64,000 nt of DNA from CAYTAU01 sp964442075 (GCA_964442075.1 CAYTWH010000014.1:16595-80594); one strand, 5' to 3'; shown: positions 42,791-53,031, numbered from the stretch's first letter. Numbers and translations: made by a program. Notes: a model not told the origin generated them from the sequence alone.

Positions 42791-45433
42791 TTATATTATT
42801 ATTAATCTTTTAATAATAATACCATTATTCACATATAGTTTTATATAATATAATCCTTTGTTTAAAATATTAAGCTTTAGCTTTTTATCGTTTTTAAAAT
42901 AACCATTTAACATTATATTTCCCTGCTGGTCAATAATTTCATATTTAATTTTTTCGTGTTTATTAGTTGCCTTAATATATAATTCATTACTTGTTGGATT
43001 AGGAAATATTTTGATGTTTTCGGTTGATAAAGTATTAATTCCCGTAACGTAAAAAGTTAAATGTGTTGTATCATTACTACAATCATTATAAACAATTTGT
43101 GTTACAGTAACGGTATCTGTATAATTATAAATATGAATTGGATTTTGATCTGTTGAGCTTGTTGTATCTCCAAAATCCCAGTAATATGTATTACCGTGTA
43201 ATGAAGTATCTGTAAATGTTACCTCCAAACCATTTGTTATATATGAAAATCCAGCCGTTGGTTCTTCACAAATTGTAAAATTATCAACAGCAAAACCTGA
43301 AAAACCTGTAATACCAAGAAATTTGCATCTAAATTGAACTTGTGATTCCCCAGCAAGGTCGTGTAAAACATGAAATACATTTACCCAATCACCGGAATGT
43401 CCTATCCAATTATACCCCTGATTATACCAATTATCATCTGTAGATGAACCGTAAACATTCCAATTTTGACCACCATCTACTGAATATTCAAATTGAGTAC
43501 CTAGGCTTTCCTGTTCATACCAAATATAAAAACTAACTTTTGGTTTAGCCAAATCAGAAAAATCAAAACAGGGAGTATAAAGAAATGATTGCTCTGCATC
43601 ATTATGAATTCCTGTAAGATTTGTAACCCAGGCATTATTTCCTGACGCAGCATGATCAATGATTGTGTCTGCAGGAACACCATGTTGCCAGGTTGACTTA
43701 GATCCTTTTGCGTACCAGCCACCATCATTTATTTCAAAATCTTCTTGATATGGATAGCTTGAAATTGTGTTGAAATGAAAAATATTTTTCGCAATCGTAT
43801 CATTATTTGAATCGGAATCTGATGGTAAATCAACAAGTGCAATAATATTTGATAAACCATTTGCTGAAAGATCTGCCTGTGTTATAAATGCATATATTAA
43901 AGTATCTTCAGATATAATAGTATTTGTATATGTTTCAGTAACAAAATTATTTCCACCGTCAATTGAATAAGATAAATCAAAATTACTTTGATCATATAAA
44001 CCTACATTTGCAATTTTTATAGTAATATCTTCATTAGATGAAAGTCCACATCCGTCTTCAGGATATATAATATCAACAACACCAAGATCATTTAATGGCG
44101 ATTCATAAATTTTAACATCATCAAATGCAAATCCTTCATTTGTTCCATTTACTCCTCCTTCAAAATATATTCTGAATTGTACTTTTGAAACACCGGCAAG
44201 ATCATTAAGTACATGTTTTGCATTAAGCCATCCACCCGAACTTCCATTCCATGCATCAGAACCATTTATAGTTCCATTATACCAATTATAAGCATCTCCC
44301 TCATTACCAATAGCTATCCACGTATATCCACTATCTAACGAATAAGCTAATACTATATAATCAGAATCTTCTGTTTCATACCAAATATTAAATTCAAAAA
44401 TTGGCAATATTAATGAGCTAAGATCAAAACAAGGACTTAAAACATATGATTTTTCAAAAGGATTAAAATCTCCTGATAAGTTTGTAACCCATGCATTATC
44501 AATAGAAGCAGCCGAGTCAATAATTATTCCATTAGGAACCCCATATTCCCATGATGATAACGATATTGACGAGTTAATTTTTTCAGTTACCCATCCTCCA
44601 TGACCTGATTCAAAATCCTCATAATATGGGACATTAGAATAGATGCTATGAGTAATATTTGTTTCTAGCGAGTCATTTGATATATTTCCATCTGTACTAT
44701 ATAAAGTATATGCTTTTATATTATAAGTTGCATCGGGAATTGACATATCTACTAAGGTTAGAAATGTATAATATTCAACTTCTAGAGGAAGTATAGTTCC
44801 ATAAAAAGTATCAACTACAGCAATTCCTCCATTTATTTTATAAGCAACAGGAATATCATTTAGAGTATCGTATCCAAAATTTTTAATTTGAATTGTTAAA
44901 TGAACAGCATTATCCAGATCACAATCAGACCTGTTGTGAAATGATACCACACCTGCATCAAAAGGTATTGATTCTTTAATTTCTATATCAAAATTTGTAC
45001 TTGGATTCATATTAAAAGCGTCATAAGTTGAAACAATAATATAATATGTTATGCCTGCTAATAATTGAACAGAATGGACTTGTGGATTCCCATTTTGCTC
45101 CTCTTCATATGCTTCGCAAATTGCACTGGGATCATCAGGACATTTTTGGGTTACAAAAACACCTGTTCCAATTCCTGTATTAGTTACAATAACGCTTATA
45201 GGTATATCAACTGTTGGTGTATATTCAAAAATATAATCTTGTCCTGTCATATATACACTAGCACAACACGAACCATTATCATAATCATCTCCGGAACCGG
45301 CGGTTGTCATTCCTGTTAAACTAAATGGCAAACCGGTTACCAAATGAGAATTTGCGCAATCACTCCCAACTTGTGAAAATGTAACTGAACTTAATATTAA
45401 TAATATTAGCGTAATAGTAAGAAAATGTTTCAT
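42791..45433 (-). CDS. Large T9SS-secreted protein with duplicated beta-sandwich modules and PKD domain
   Basis: 880 residues. Signal peptide 1-20; an N-terminal domain (21-155, SDCANSHLVTGLPFSLTGMT) of the kind found in bacterial secreted proteins; a CARDB-like linker (DAGVVSFHNRSDCDL ... LNDIPVAYKINGG); a module YYEDFESGHGGWVTEK ... AFDDVKIYE; a second CARDB-like linker (NDLGVVDIIYPEDGCG); a second copy of the module (YQEDFEINDGGWYAKG ... AVDNFTICE); a PKD domain (YYWDFGDTTSSTDQNPIHIY); and a T9SS sorting domain (IKIFPNPTSNELYI ... KGLYYIKLY). The duplicated modules look like MAM/jelly-roll ('choice-of-anchor') ligand-binding folds. No catalytic site is seen; probably an adhesin or binding protein. 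Confidence 0.88.
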   Translation of the reverse strand: MKHFLTITLILLILSSVTFSQVGSDCANSHLVTGLPFSLTGMTTAGSGDDYDNGSCCASVYMTGQDYIFEYTPTVDIPISVIVTNTGIGTGVFVTQKCPDDPSAICEAYEEEQNGNPQVHSVQLLAGITYYIIVSTYDAFNMNPSTNFDIEIKESIPFDAGVVSFHNRSDCDLDNAVHLTIQIKNFGYDTLNDIPVAYKINGGIAVVDTFYGTILPLEVEYYTFLTLVDMSIPDATYNIKAYTLYSTDGNISNDSLETNITHSIYSNVPYYEDFESGHGGWVTEKINSSISLSSWEYGVPNGIIIDSAASIDNAWVTNLSGDFNPFEKSYVLSPCFDLSSLILPIFEFNIWYETEDSDYIVLAYSLDSGYTWIAIGNEGDAYNWYNGTINGSDAWNGSSGGWLNAKHVLNDLAGVSKVQFRIYFEGGVNGTNEGFAFDDVKIYESPLNDLGVVDIIYPEDGCGLSSNEDITIKIANVGLYDQSNFDLSYSIDGGNNFVTETYTNTIISEDTLIYAFITQADLSANGLSNIIALVDLPSDSDSNNDTIAKNIFHFNTISSYPYQEDFEINDGGWYAKGSKSTWQHGVPADTIIDHAASGNNAWVTNLTGIHNDAEQSFLYTPCFDFSDLAKPKVSFYIWYEQESLGTQFEYSVDGGQNWNVYGSSTDDNWYNQGYNWIGHSGDWVNVFHVLHDLAGESQVQFRCKFLGITGFSGFAVDNFTICEEPTAGFSYITNGLEVTFTDTSLHGNTYYWDFGDTTSSTDQNPIHIYNYTDTVTVTQIVYNDCSNDTTHLTFYVTGINTLSTENIKIFPNPTSNELYIKATNKHEKIKYEIIDQQGNIMLNGYFKNDKKLKLNILNKGLYYIKLYVNNGIIIKRLIII

Positions 45434-45509
45434 ATTATAAAAATTTATTGTTTAATTATAAGACTCTTAATATTCAAAAAAGTTGCATTATTAATAAAAA
45501 TAAATTTGA

Positions 45510-46907
45510 TTAAAAATCCATAGAATACATTGGGTCCCATGGTGGAAGTTTGATAGCCTTTGTTTTAAGGATATCTAAAGTTTTTTGATCAATAAATTTT
45601 TTGAGAACTACAACTCTAAACATATATTCGTTAAACCATTCATCTGTAAAAGTCAAATATCCATTATGACCTGCGCTTGCTCCCCAACTGTTTTCAAATT
45701 GCCATTTTACAGGTTTTTCATTTTTGTCAACATCAACAGCAATAAGAGCCATGCCATGCGATGAACCACTTTCAAAACTTATAATTCTATCTTTTTTATC
45801 CATTCCGAATTTTACACCATAAATGCTTTCATAATCGAAATTCTGCAATGAGAGCAAACCTTCGTCTTTATTAAGTTGTTTGCCAACATCACACGAGGCA
45901 TACATTGCCTCATTATTTTTTATTGATGTTAGTGCGTATTTTTTCAGATCATCGGCAGGCAAATTAATATATATCCAGTTTTTGCCTTCCATAACATTGC
46001 GGTCATATTCAATTTCGTAAAGTTTGTAATAATCTCTCGAAGGGTCGTTCATTAACATTATATAATTATCGAAACTTACATCGGGCAAGGCTTCTTTAAA
46101 AAAACTTATTGGAGTATATTTTTTAAGTTCGCTAATATTGTTGTCTTTATCTTTATATCGCCAGTTGAATTCTGTTGGAGGCTCGCCAAGATTTATAGCA
46201 AGCATTTTATAGATATCGCCAAGCATTTCAATTTTTCGTTCCTGCAATTTATTTACATCGGCTTTTTTCTCAGCCATTTTTCTAAGTTCAATACCATCCT
46301 CACGCAATTTACGTCTAACTAACCTACTCATCCATCTTGTACTTTCACTGTTTTTTGTTTCGGGCATCACTTCTTTTGGGACTACTCCGTATTTATCAAC
46401 CAGATTTGTTAATGAATTCCAAACACCACCATCGCCAATTGGGTTTTTAAATAACCACTCAACTGTTTTATCATCCATTGGTTTATCTTTATGGTCGATA
46501 ATTGCCTGTAAAAAAAGATTTGCTTTTTCAAACTGATCCCAGAAAAACAAATGGTTTGTTGAAAACTCAAAACTGCTAATATTGTATTTTTCCATCACCT
46601 TTGGACGCAACACATTTAAACCTGTAAACATCCAGCATCTACCTGAGCTTTTTTGATCAGTAATACCTTTTACATCTACTTTATATTTAAAATAATGGTC
46701 AACTTTACCTGCATTTTCACGATTTAAGACCAATTTGGACATATCATTATTTGAGACGGCATTTCTAATTGCTTTTACTGAAGCGTCATTATTATTATAT
46801 GATTTTTTAATTTGCTCAAGCATTTCTTTTGTAACAGCACCTTTTTGTGTAAAACCTGTTGAACTAATTGCAATTAATAGAATAAATATGTAAATAATTT
46901 TTCTCAT
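45510..46907 (-). CDS. Secreted C1-family cysteine peptidase (bleomycin hydrolase / aminopeptidase C type)
   Basis: 465 residues. Signal peptide (MRKIIYIFILLIAISSTGFT), then the C1B peptidase fold: catalytic Cys in SSGRCWMFTGLNVLRP, Gln earlier in DQKSSGRC, His in SGSSHGMALIAVDV, Asn in WQFENSWGASAG. The characteristic large insertions and a C-terminal arm reaching into the active site (ending PPWDPMYSMDF) match aminopeptidase C/bleomycin hydrolase. Intracellular homologues lack a signal peptide; here export to the periplasm is predicted. It likely trims peptides made by extracellular proteases such as the M4 enzyme at 11625. Catalytic triad intact. Confidence 0.92.
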   Translation of the reverse strand: MRKIIYIFILLIAISSTGFTQKGAVTKEMLEQIKKSYNNNDASVKAIRNAVSNNDMSKLVLNRENAGKVDHYFKYKVDVKGITDQKSSGRCWMFTGLNVLRPKVMEKYNISSFEFSTNHLFFWDQFEKANLFLQAIIDHKDKPMDDKTVEWLFKNPIGDGGVWNSLTNLVDKYGVVPKEVMPETKNSESTRWMSRLVRRKLREDGIELRKMAEKKADVNKLQERKIEMLGDIYKMLAINLGEPPTEFNWRYKDKDNNISELKKYTPISFFKEALPDVSFDNYIMLMNDPSRDYYKLYEIEYDRNVMEGKNWIYINLPADDLKKYALTSIKNNEAMYASCDVGKQLNKDEGLLSLQNFDYESIYGVKFGMDKKDRIISFESGSSHGMALIAVDVDKNEKPVKWQFENSWGASAGHNGYLTFTDEWFNEYMFRVVVLKKFIDQKTLDILKTKAIKLPPWDPMYSMDF

Positions 46908-46963
46908 TTCGTTTTGTTTTAATTATTTCTAATAATATGATTATTTTGTCTTTAGATTGAAAT

Positions 46964-48352
46964 CTATAAATGAATGACTTCATTATATGCTGCTGCTGCT
47001 GCTTCCATTATTGCTTCTGACATTGTTGGATGCGGATGTACCGATTTTATTAATTCATGACCAGTAACTCCTTTATTAATCGCAACAACAATTTCCGATA
47101 TCATTTCAGTAACATTATCACCAATCATGTGTGCACCGATTATTTTATCTGTTTTAGCATCAAAAATTAATTTGATAAATCCATCTCTATTTCCCGATGC
47201 ACTTGCCTTACCGGATGCTGTAAAAGGAAATTTTCCTATTTTAATTTCATATCCTGAATTAATAGCTGCTGTTTCTGTTATTCCTACAGAAGCAACTTCA
47301 GGGCTTGTGTATGTACAAGCAGGAATATTATTATAATTCAATGCCTGTATATCTTTTCCTGCAATTTTTTCCACACAAATAATTCCTTCGGCAGAAGCCA
47401 CATGTGCTAATGCTTGTCCGTGTACAATATCGCCAATAGCATAAATACCTTCAATGTTTGTTTTATAGAAATCGTCAACTTTTATCTTGCCGTTTTCAAG
47501 CTTAATCCCCAATTCTTCAATTCCTATATTTTCGATATTCGGAACAACGCCAACTGCCGAAATTACAATATCAGCTTCAATTATTTCTTCACCTTTTTTG
47601 GTTTCAACAATAGCTTTTACTTTATCGCCTGCTGTATTAACGGACTTAACTGCTGAACCAACCATTACTTTAACACCTGATTTTTTGAACGAACGCCCCA
47701 ATTGCTTTGCAACTTCTTCGTCTTCAAGTGGAATAATTGTTGGCAAAAACTCAATTAAGGTAACTTTTGTACCAATAGTTGAATATAAATATGCAAATTC
47801 ACAACCTATTGCACCTGAACCGACAACAATCATACTTTCGGGTTGCTCTTTTAATGTTAATGCTTTACGATAAGCAATAACTTTTTTACCGTCTTGTGGC
47901 AGATTTGGCAATTCTTTAGATCTTGCACCTGTTGCCAAAATAATATGCTTTGCTGTTATTGTTTGTTTTTCGTCATTATTTTCTACCTCTACGGTGTTTT
48001 TATCTGTAAGTTTTCCAAAGCCTCTTATATGTTCAATTTTATTTTTTTTAAAAAGATACTGAATGCCTTTACTCATGCTCTCTGCTACTTGTCTGCTACG
48101 TTCAACCATTTTTGAAATATCTGCTTTTGCTTGTCCATTTATTTCAATTCCATAATCGGCTGCATGTTTTACATAATTGTAAATTTGGGCACTCTTCAGT
48201 AATGATTTTGTTGGTATACATCCCCAGTTTAGGCATATTCCTCCAAGTTCCGAACGCTCTACAACACCTACATTCATTCCAAGTTGCGATGCTCTAATTG
48301 CTGCAACATATCCACCTGGACCACTTCCTATAACTAATAAATCGTAGTTCAT
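46964..48352 (-). CDS. lpdA: Dihydrolipoyl dehydrogenase (E3)
   Basis: 462 residues. FAD-binding LLVIGSGPGGYVAAIRA at the start, redox-active disulfide in GGICLNWGCIPTKSLL, NAD-binding VVGSGAIGCEFAYLY, second FAD motif YAIGDIVHG, and the dimer-interface active-site His/Glu in SVHPHPTMSEAIMEAA. It reoxidises dihydrolipoamide of 2-oxoacid dehydrogenase complexes or the glycine cleavage system, reducing NAD+. No E1/E2 gene is adjacent, so it is a shared E3. Follows the MscS-type gene by 26 bases on the same strand; co-transcription is possible. Confidence 0.96.
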   Translation of the reverse strand: MNYDLLVIGSGPGGYVAAIRASQLGMNVGVVERSELGGICLNWGCIPTKSLLKSAQIYNYVKHAADYGIEINGQAKADISKMVERSRQVAESMSKGIQYLFKKNKIEHIRGFGKLTDKNTVEVENNDEKQTITAKHIILATGARSKELPNLPQDGKKVIAYRKALTLKEQPESMIVVGSGAIGCEFAYLYSTIGTKVTLIEFLPTIIPLEDEEVAKQLGRSFKKSGVKVMVGSAVKSVNTAGDKVKAIVETKKGEEIIEADIVISAVGVVPNIENIGIEELGIKLENGKIKVDDFYKTNIEGIYAIGDIVHGQALAHVASAEGIICVEKIAGKDIQALNYNNIPACTYTSPEVASVGITETAAINSGYEIKIGKFPFTASGKASASGNRDGFIKLIFDAKTDKIIGAHMIGDNVTEMISEIVVAINKGVTGHELIKSVHPHPTMSEAIMEAAAAAYNEVIHL

Positions 48353-48378
48353 TTTTATAATTGAGATATTTAAAAAAT

Positions 48379-49722
48379 TTATTTACTTGCTATCTTTTTA
48401 AAATCGCCACCCGTAGGATTTTGAAATGCACGTAATTCAAATTCGGGTAATATTGCAAATATATGATCAAAAATATCCGACTGAACTTTTTCGTAATCTG
48501 CCCAAGCTTGTATTTTACTAAATACATATATTTGTATTGGCAAACCTAATTCCGCTGGTTGTAATTGCCTGATAAGAAAAGTCATATCTGTATTTACATT
48601 TGGATTTCCTTTCAGATATTCTTCCAGATATACTCTAAAAGTACCAATATTAGTCATTCTTCTTCCGTTAACAGTAACTGAAGAATCAATATTATGTTTC
48701 TCATTATATTCATTCTGTTCTTTTTTCATATTACTCACATATTCTTTCAAGACTTCAATTTTTTCAAATTTTCCAATCATTTTTTCATCGCAAAATTTAA
48801 TACTGCTAATATCAATAATAACAGAACGTTTTATTCGCCTGCCTCCAGATTCCTCCATTCCTCGCCAATTACTGAATGACTCAGATACTAATGAATAAGT
48901 AGGAATTGTAGCAATTGTTTTGTCCCAATTCTGAACTTTAACTGTATTAAGAGAAATATCAGTTACAACACCATCAGCACCTTTGCTTGGCATTGAAATC
49001 CAATCTCCCGGACGTAAAAGATCATTTGAAGCAATTTGTATTCCACCAACCAGACCAAGTATTGAGTCTTTAAATACCAACATAAGTATAGCGGCCATAG
49101 CGCCCAAACCTCCCAGAAAATAACCAGGTGATTTACCCATAAGTATAGAAATGATTAGTATGCCTGATATAAAATATACAAATATTTTAACTACTTGCAA
49201 ATAGCTTTTTATAGATCTGTTTTTAGCAGCAGGTAGTCGATTATAAATTTCGCCAATAGCATTAAAAAATGATATTAATACCATCATTCCCGCAGCTATC
49301 ATATAAATATATGTACCGGATTGTATTGTGTTAACCCATCCCGGGTTATTAGCCAAAGCAGGTTCTATTAAATAATAAATAACCATTGCCGGAGCAAAAT
49401 GTGATATACGGTTAAATACTTTTTTCTCAAGTAAAATATCATCCCATTCTGTCTTGCTTTTTCTAATAAACATTGCCAGAATTGATAATATTATCTTTTT
49501 GGCAATAAAATTTGCAATAAAACACAATAGTACTATAACAACAAGAAAAACTGCAATCTTCATATAATTGGCATAGTTTTCTGCAATGCCTTGTTCAATT
49601 AACCATGTTTTAATAATTTTTCCCCAATTCTGAATTTCACCTTTTTCTAAACTGGAGTTAGTTACCAAATCTTGCAAGTAAAATGTAACTGCAAATACTT
49701 TTGAAATTAAATAGTTTATCAT
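48379..49722 (-). CDS. Mechanosensitive ion channel family protein (MscS/YbdG type)
   Basis: 447 residues with five predicted membrane segments (about 55-78, 115-128, 135-160, 180-200, 203-222). The pore helix is GYFLGGLGAMAAILMLVFKDSILGLVGGIQIA, the MscS-type Gly/Ala-rich packing helix, followed by the beta domain NDLLRPGDWISMPSKGADGVV, VQNWDKTIATIPTYSLVSES and FSNWRGMEESGGRRIKRSVI. The large C-terminal insertion and ending match the YbdG/miniconductance group, which releases solutes on osmotic downshock. Divergent from rpe, with a -7-like TAAATTTG (minus strand, 49747-49754). Confidence 0.9.
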   Translation of the reverse strand: MINYLISKVFAVTFYLQDLVTNSSLEKGEIQNWGKIIKTWLIEQGIAENYANYMKIAVFLVVIVLLCFIANFIAKKIILSILAMFIRKSKTEWDDILLEKKVFNRISHFAPAMVIYYLIEPALANNPGWVNTIQSGTYIYMIAAGMMVLISFFNAIGEIYNRLPAAKNRSIKSYLQVVKIFVYFISGILIISILMGKSPGYFLGGLGAMAAILMLVFKDSILGLVGGIQIASNDLLRPGDWISMPSKGADGVVTDISLNTVKVQNWDKTIATIPTYSLVSESFSNWRGMEESGGRRIKRSVIIDISSIKFCDEKMIGKFEKIEVLKEYVSNMKKEQNEYNEKHNIDSSVTVNGRRMTNIGTFRVYLEEYLKGNPNVNTDMTFLIRQLQPAELGLPIQIYVFSKIQAWADYEKVQSDIFDHIFAILPEFELRAFQNPTGGDFKKIASK

Positions 49723-49778
49723 AACTTAGTAGTTTATATTTTTATGCAAATTTATCATTTATTTTTAATATTACTTTT

Positions 49779-49786
49779 TACTTTTG
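49779..49786 (+). promoter_or_regulatory. Candidate -7 box for rpe
   Basis: TACTTTTG matches TAnnTTTG; the -33 region has no clear TTG. It would give a leader of about 40 bases. Confidence 0.35.
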
Positions 49787-49835
49787 TCGTTTATCGCACT
49801 AAAAAAACCAATTATTAAAATCTTAAATATATAAT

Positions 49836-50486
49836 ATGAGTGTACTAATAGCTCCATCACTACTTTCTGCAAACTTTGCCAATTTACAAAAAGATATTGA
49901 AATAATAAATAACAGCGAGGCTGATTATTTTCATATAGATGTTATGGATGGAGTTTTTGTTCCAAATATTTCTTTCGGATTTCCTGTAATAAAACAAATA
50001 AATGCTTTAGCTAAAAAACCTCTGGATGTTCATTTAATGATTGTAAATCCTGATAATTATATTGAAGAATTTAAAAAATACGGAGCTAATATTTTAACAG
50101 TACATTACGAGGCTTGTAATCATTTGCACCGAACCATACAAAACATTAAAGAGAATGGAATGAAAGCAGGAGTTTCGCTAAATCCACATACTTCTGTGAA
50201 TGTTCTTCAAGATGTAATAAATGACATTGATATTGTCTTAATAATGTCTGTTAATCCTGGATTTGGCGGACAAAAATTTATTGAAAACACATACAATAAA
50301 ATTAAGCAATGTAAAGAGCTTATTGAAAAAAATAATGCCAAAACCCTTATTGAAGTTGATGGTGGCGTAAACAATTTAAATACAGGTAAATTAGTTGAAA
50401 GCGGAGCAGATATTCTGGTTGCCGGCAATTATATTTTTAAATCAGATGATATGCAAGAAACTATTGCTTTGCTAAAAAAACATTGA
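49836..50486 (+). CDS. rpe: Ribulose-phosphate 3-epimerase
   Basis: 216 residues, normal length for this TIM-barrel enzyme of the pentose phosphate pathway, which interconverts ribulose 5-phosphate and xylulose 5-phosphate. Motifs: LIAPSLLSANFANL, FHIDVMDGVFVPNISFG (metal ligands His and Asp), KPLDVHLMIVNP, ILIMSVNPGFGGQKFI and LIEVDGGVN (second catalytic Asp), with the phosphate-binding GADILVAGNYIF. Single-gene unit between divergent mscS and convergent T9SS gene. Confidence 0.96.
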   Translation: MSVLIAPSLLSANFANLQKDIEIINNSEADYFHIDVMDGVFVPNISFGFPVIKQINALAKKPLDVHLMIVNPDNYIEEFKKYGANILTVHYEACNHLHRTIQNIKENGMKAGVSLNPHTSVNVLQDVINDIDIVLIMSVNPGFGGQKFIENTYNKIKQCKELIEKNNAKTLIEVDGGVNNLNTGKLVESGADILVAGNYIFKSDDMQETIALLKKH

Positions 50487-50615
50487 TTCGTTTTTCGTTT
50501 GTCATTTGTTGCTTATTGTTTATTTAAAGAAAACACTCAATATTCAATATTCTCTAAACCACAAAAACTCTCCTTTAAATTTTAAGTCAAAAATCAATGC
50601 TTTCGCATTTAGTAG

Positions 50616-52538
50616 TTACTTTGTAAAAACTACCTTTTTTAAATAAGATATATTATCTAAGGTAATTTTAAGGTAATAAACTCCATTAGAAATATTATTT
50701 GCATAAAAAGATATAGAGTGCTTACCATTTGTTTGTTTTTCGTTAATTAATCTTTTAATTGTTTTTCCGTTTTCATCAAACATTAAAATATTTACAAAAC
50801 TATAGTTATCGAGTTCGTATTCAATATTTAGCTTATCGGTAAAAGGGTTGGGGAAAACATTTACGGCAAATTGTTCATTGATATTAATAATACCTGAATT
50901 ATCAGCTATATGTATTAATGTATCAACAATAAAATCGAGGTCTGTAATTGATAATTCTGTTGCTGTAATTTCCAAATTACTATAGGTTGTAAGCATAGGA
51001 AAACCCGGGATATCAACAAATATTTTAAATAATAAGCCTTCCGGTATTCCATCAACAATATAATCACCCAAGGAATCAGTTTCAGTATTGAGTACCGGTT
51101 CATCATTTGGTTCTTGTTCTATATATACTTCAGCACCTGGCACAGGTTCGCCTGCTGATTTATTGTTACCGTCATCATATGAAATATTTCCGGAAAAAAT
51201 ACCATTACCGGTTCCAATATCAATTGGGAAAAATGCCATATTTAAAATTATATTTTGCCAATCGCATTCAAATAAGCTTACAATAGAAGCTTCTTCCCAA
51301 TTGTAAGTTGTGATTGTATCATTTGTATAATATGAATTAATCATATCAAGATGTGCTGTCCCGGGTTTTACAACAGCTTTTATATAATAATTACCCGGCT
51401 CTATATTTTCAAACATAAAAGTTGTTTGCATAAAAGTATCAATTACAGCAAATAGAGAATCGGAACCATTTGCAACAGGGTAAGTAGGAGAATATATCTC
51501 CAAAGCAATGTCATGATAATCTAACATGCTTCCTTCATAATTTACATAAACCTGCAAACTTGCTTTTACATCCAATTTTGCAACACCCATACTTGTAGCA
51601 AACCAAATATTACCGTCAAGGTCAATTTCAATATCATAAACAAGGTCGCTGGGAAGTCCGTTAGAAGTATTATATGTTGTCCATGTTGTTCCATCATATT
51701 TATGTGCGCCGAGATATGTTCCAAACCAAATATTTTCGTTCATATCAACTTCTACACAATTAATATAATCAGATAAAGGGCTATTATTATAATCAAATAT
51801 TTCAGCATTAGTACCATCAAATTTTATAACATTATTCATAGATGTCAAAATCCATATATTGCCATCCATATCAGCCTCAATTTTGTTAATATATATTAAG
51901 GGAATTGTATCTGCAAACTTATAGGTTATCCAATTTGTACCGGTAAATTTTGTAATTCCTGTATCGGGATATTCTCCTGAAGCAAACCATACATTATCAT
52001 AAGCATCAATTGTAATATCAATAATATTGTTGCTAACCAAGCCACTATCTTGTGTAAATGTATACCAGATATTATTACCGTCAAAATAAGTAACTCCATC
52101 TGATTTTGCAGCCGGATCTGCACTAAACCAAATGCCTCCATAGTTATCGGGCTCAACATCAACAATTTCATCTCCCAAAAGAGAGCTGTTTAGCGAATTA
52201 TAAACAGTCCATGCTGTATCAAACCTATATACACCATTATATGTTCCTGCCCAAATATTACCATTATTATCTACTTCAAGCATAGGGATAGAGGATTCAT
52301 ATAAACCTGTAGAAGCATTATGTAATTGCCAATTTAAAAACCCATCATATACAGCAATACCAGTATCTGTAGCCATCCATAAATTACCATCATGGTCAAC
52401 TTCAATATCATTTACATAATTGTTGGGCAAACCACTATTACCCATATCATATAATGTCCAATCACACTGACTTTTCAAATTTGCAGAAAACAAAAAAGTA
52501 ATTGTTAATGGCAATATAATTTTTAAATATAATTTCAT
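50616..52538 (-). CDS. T9SS-secreted protein with two-component-regulator-type propeller repeats
   Basis: 640 residues from the ATG at 52538, which opens a good signal peptide (MKLYLKIILPLTITFLFSAN); an ATG seven codons earlier is less likely. Seven propeller blades of about 45 residues fill 25-345, each with a NGLPNNYVNDIEVDHDGN / LWMATDTGI-type signature (DLDGNIWFATSMGVAKLD, DMDGNIWILTS, DAYDNVWFASG). These blades normally form the periplasmic sensor of hybrid kinases; here they are in a secreted protein with no kinase. Then a carboxypeptidase-regulatory-like domain (about 470-540, PVPGAEVYIEQEP ... LGDYIVDGIPEGLL) and a T9SS sorting domain (VNVFPNPFTDKLNI ... GVYYLKI). Probably a surface binding protein. 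Confidence 0.88.
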   Translation of the reverse strand: MKLYLKIILPLTITFLFSANLKSQCDWTLYDMGNSGLPNNYVNDIEVDHDGNLWMATDTGIAVYDGFLNWQLHNASTGLYESSIPMLEVDNNGNIWAGTYNGVYRFDTAWTVYNSLNSSLLGDEIVDVEPDNYGGIWFSADPAAKSDGVTYFDGNNIWYTFTQDSGLVSNNIIDITIDAYDNVWFASGEYPDTGITKFTGTNWITYKFADTIPLIYINKIEADMDGNIWILTSMNNVIKFDGTNAEIFDYNNSPLSDYINCVEVDMNENIWFGTYLGAHKYDGTTWTTYNTSNGLPSDLVYDIEIDLDGNIWFATSMGVAKLDVKASLQVYVNYEGSMLDYHDIALEIYSPTYPVANGSDSLFAVIDTFMQTTFMFENIEPGNYYIKAVVKPGTAHLDMINSYYTNDTITTYNWEEASIVSLFECDWQNIILNMAFFPIDIGTGNGIFSGNISYDDGNNKSAGEPVPGAEVYIEQEPNDEPVLNTETDSLGDYIVDGIPEGLLFKIFVDIPGFPMLTTYSNLEITATELSITDLDFIVDTLIHIADNSGIININEQFAVNVFPNPFTDKLNIEYELDNYSFVNILMFDENGKTIKRLINEKQTNGKHSISFYANNISNGVYYLKITLDNISYLKKVVFTK

Positions 52539-52673
52539 AATTATAACGTTTTTATACATCCTGTTTTAATATAGACTACAAAAACAGCAAAAAGGTTGTA
52601 TCCGGTGAATAAAATAATTATTTATTTTTACGTGATTTTTTTATAAAATGTTATATAAATAACATGAGGGTAT

Positions 52674-52700
52674 AAAAAAACCCCGAAATCGGGGTTTAAA
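52674..52700 (-). terminator. Rho-independent terminator of rpmE
   Basis: Stem AAACCCCGA / TCGGGGTTT around AA (52678-52697), followed on the minus strand by a T-run (seven A on the plus strand at 52674-52680). It starts 5 bases after the rpmE stop codon. Confidence 0.85.
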
Positions 52701-52701
52701 T

Positions 52702-52965
52702 TTATTTTTTATTTTTATCCATATGCTTTTGATACCTGTTACGGAATTTGTCAACACGCCCTGCAGTATCTACAAATTTCATTTTACCTGTATAAAACGG
52801 GTGACTTGTATTTGAGATCTCTAATTTAAAAAGTGGGTATTCTGCACCTTCAATTTTTATTGTATCTTTTGTATTTACAGTTGACTTTGTTATAAAAGTA
52901 TACTCATTTGACATGTCTTTAAAAGCTACAAGTCTATATTTATCCGAATGTATTCCTTTTTTCAT
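52702..52965 (-). CDS. rpmE2: Ribosomal protein bL31, type B (zinc-free)
   Basis: 87 residues, beginning MKKGIHSDKYRLVAFKDMSN and containing EISNTSHPFYTGKMKFVDTAGRVDKFRNRY, the bL31 signature. The CxxC zinc ligands of type A L31 are absent, so it is the type B, zinc-independent form. Such forms are often used alone in Bacteroidetes or induced under zinc limitation elsewhere. Clear two-box promoter upstream and terminator downstream: a single-gene unit. Confidence 0.96.
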   Translation of the reverse strand: MKKGIHSDKYRLVAFKDMSNEYTFITKSTVNTKDTIKIEGAEYPLFKLEISNTSHPFYTGKMKFVDTAGRVDKFRNRYQKHMDKNKK

Positions 52966-53001
52966 TATTCAATTCTTTAATAAATTTATTCTAACGGGCT
53001 G

Positions 53002-53031
53002 CAAAATTATATACTTTTAAGCAAAATACAA
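53002..53031 (-). promoter_or_regulatory. Promoter of rpmE
   Basis: On the minus strand: TTG, 19-base spacer, TAATTTTG (plus-strand 53002-53009 is the -7 box), an exact Bacteroidetes consensus at both boxes. Leader about 30 bases. No Zur-type inverted repeat is evident between promoter and start. Confidence 0.6.
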
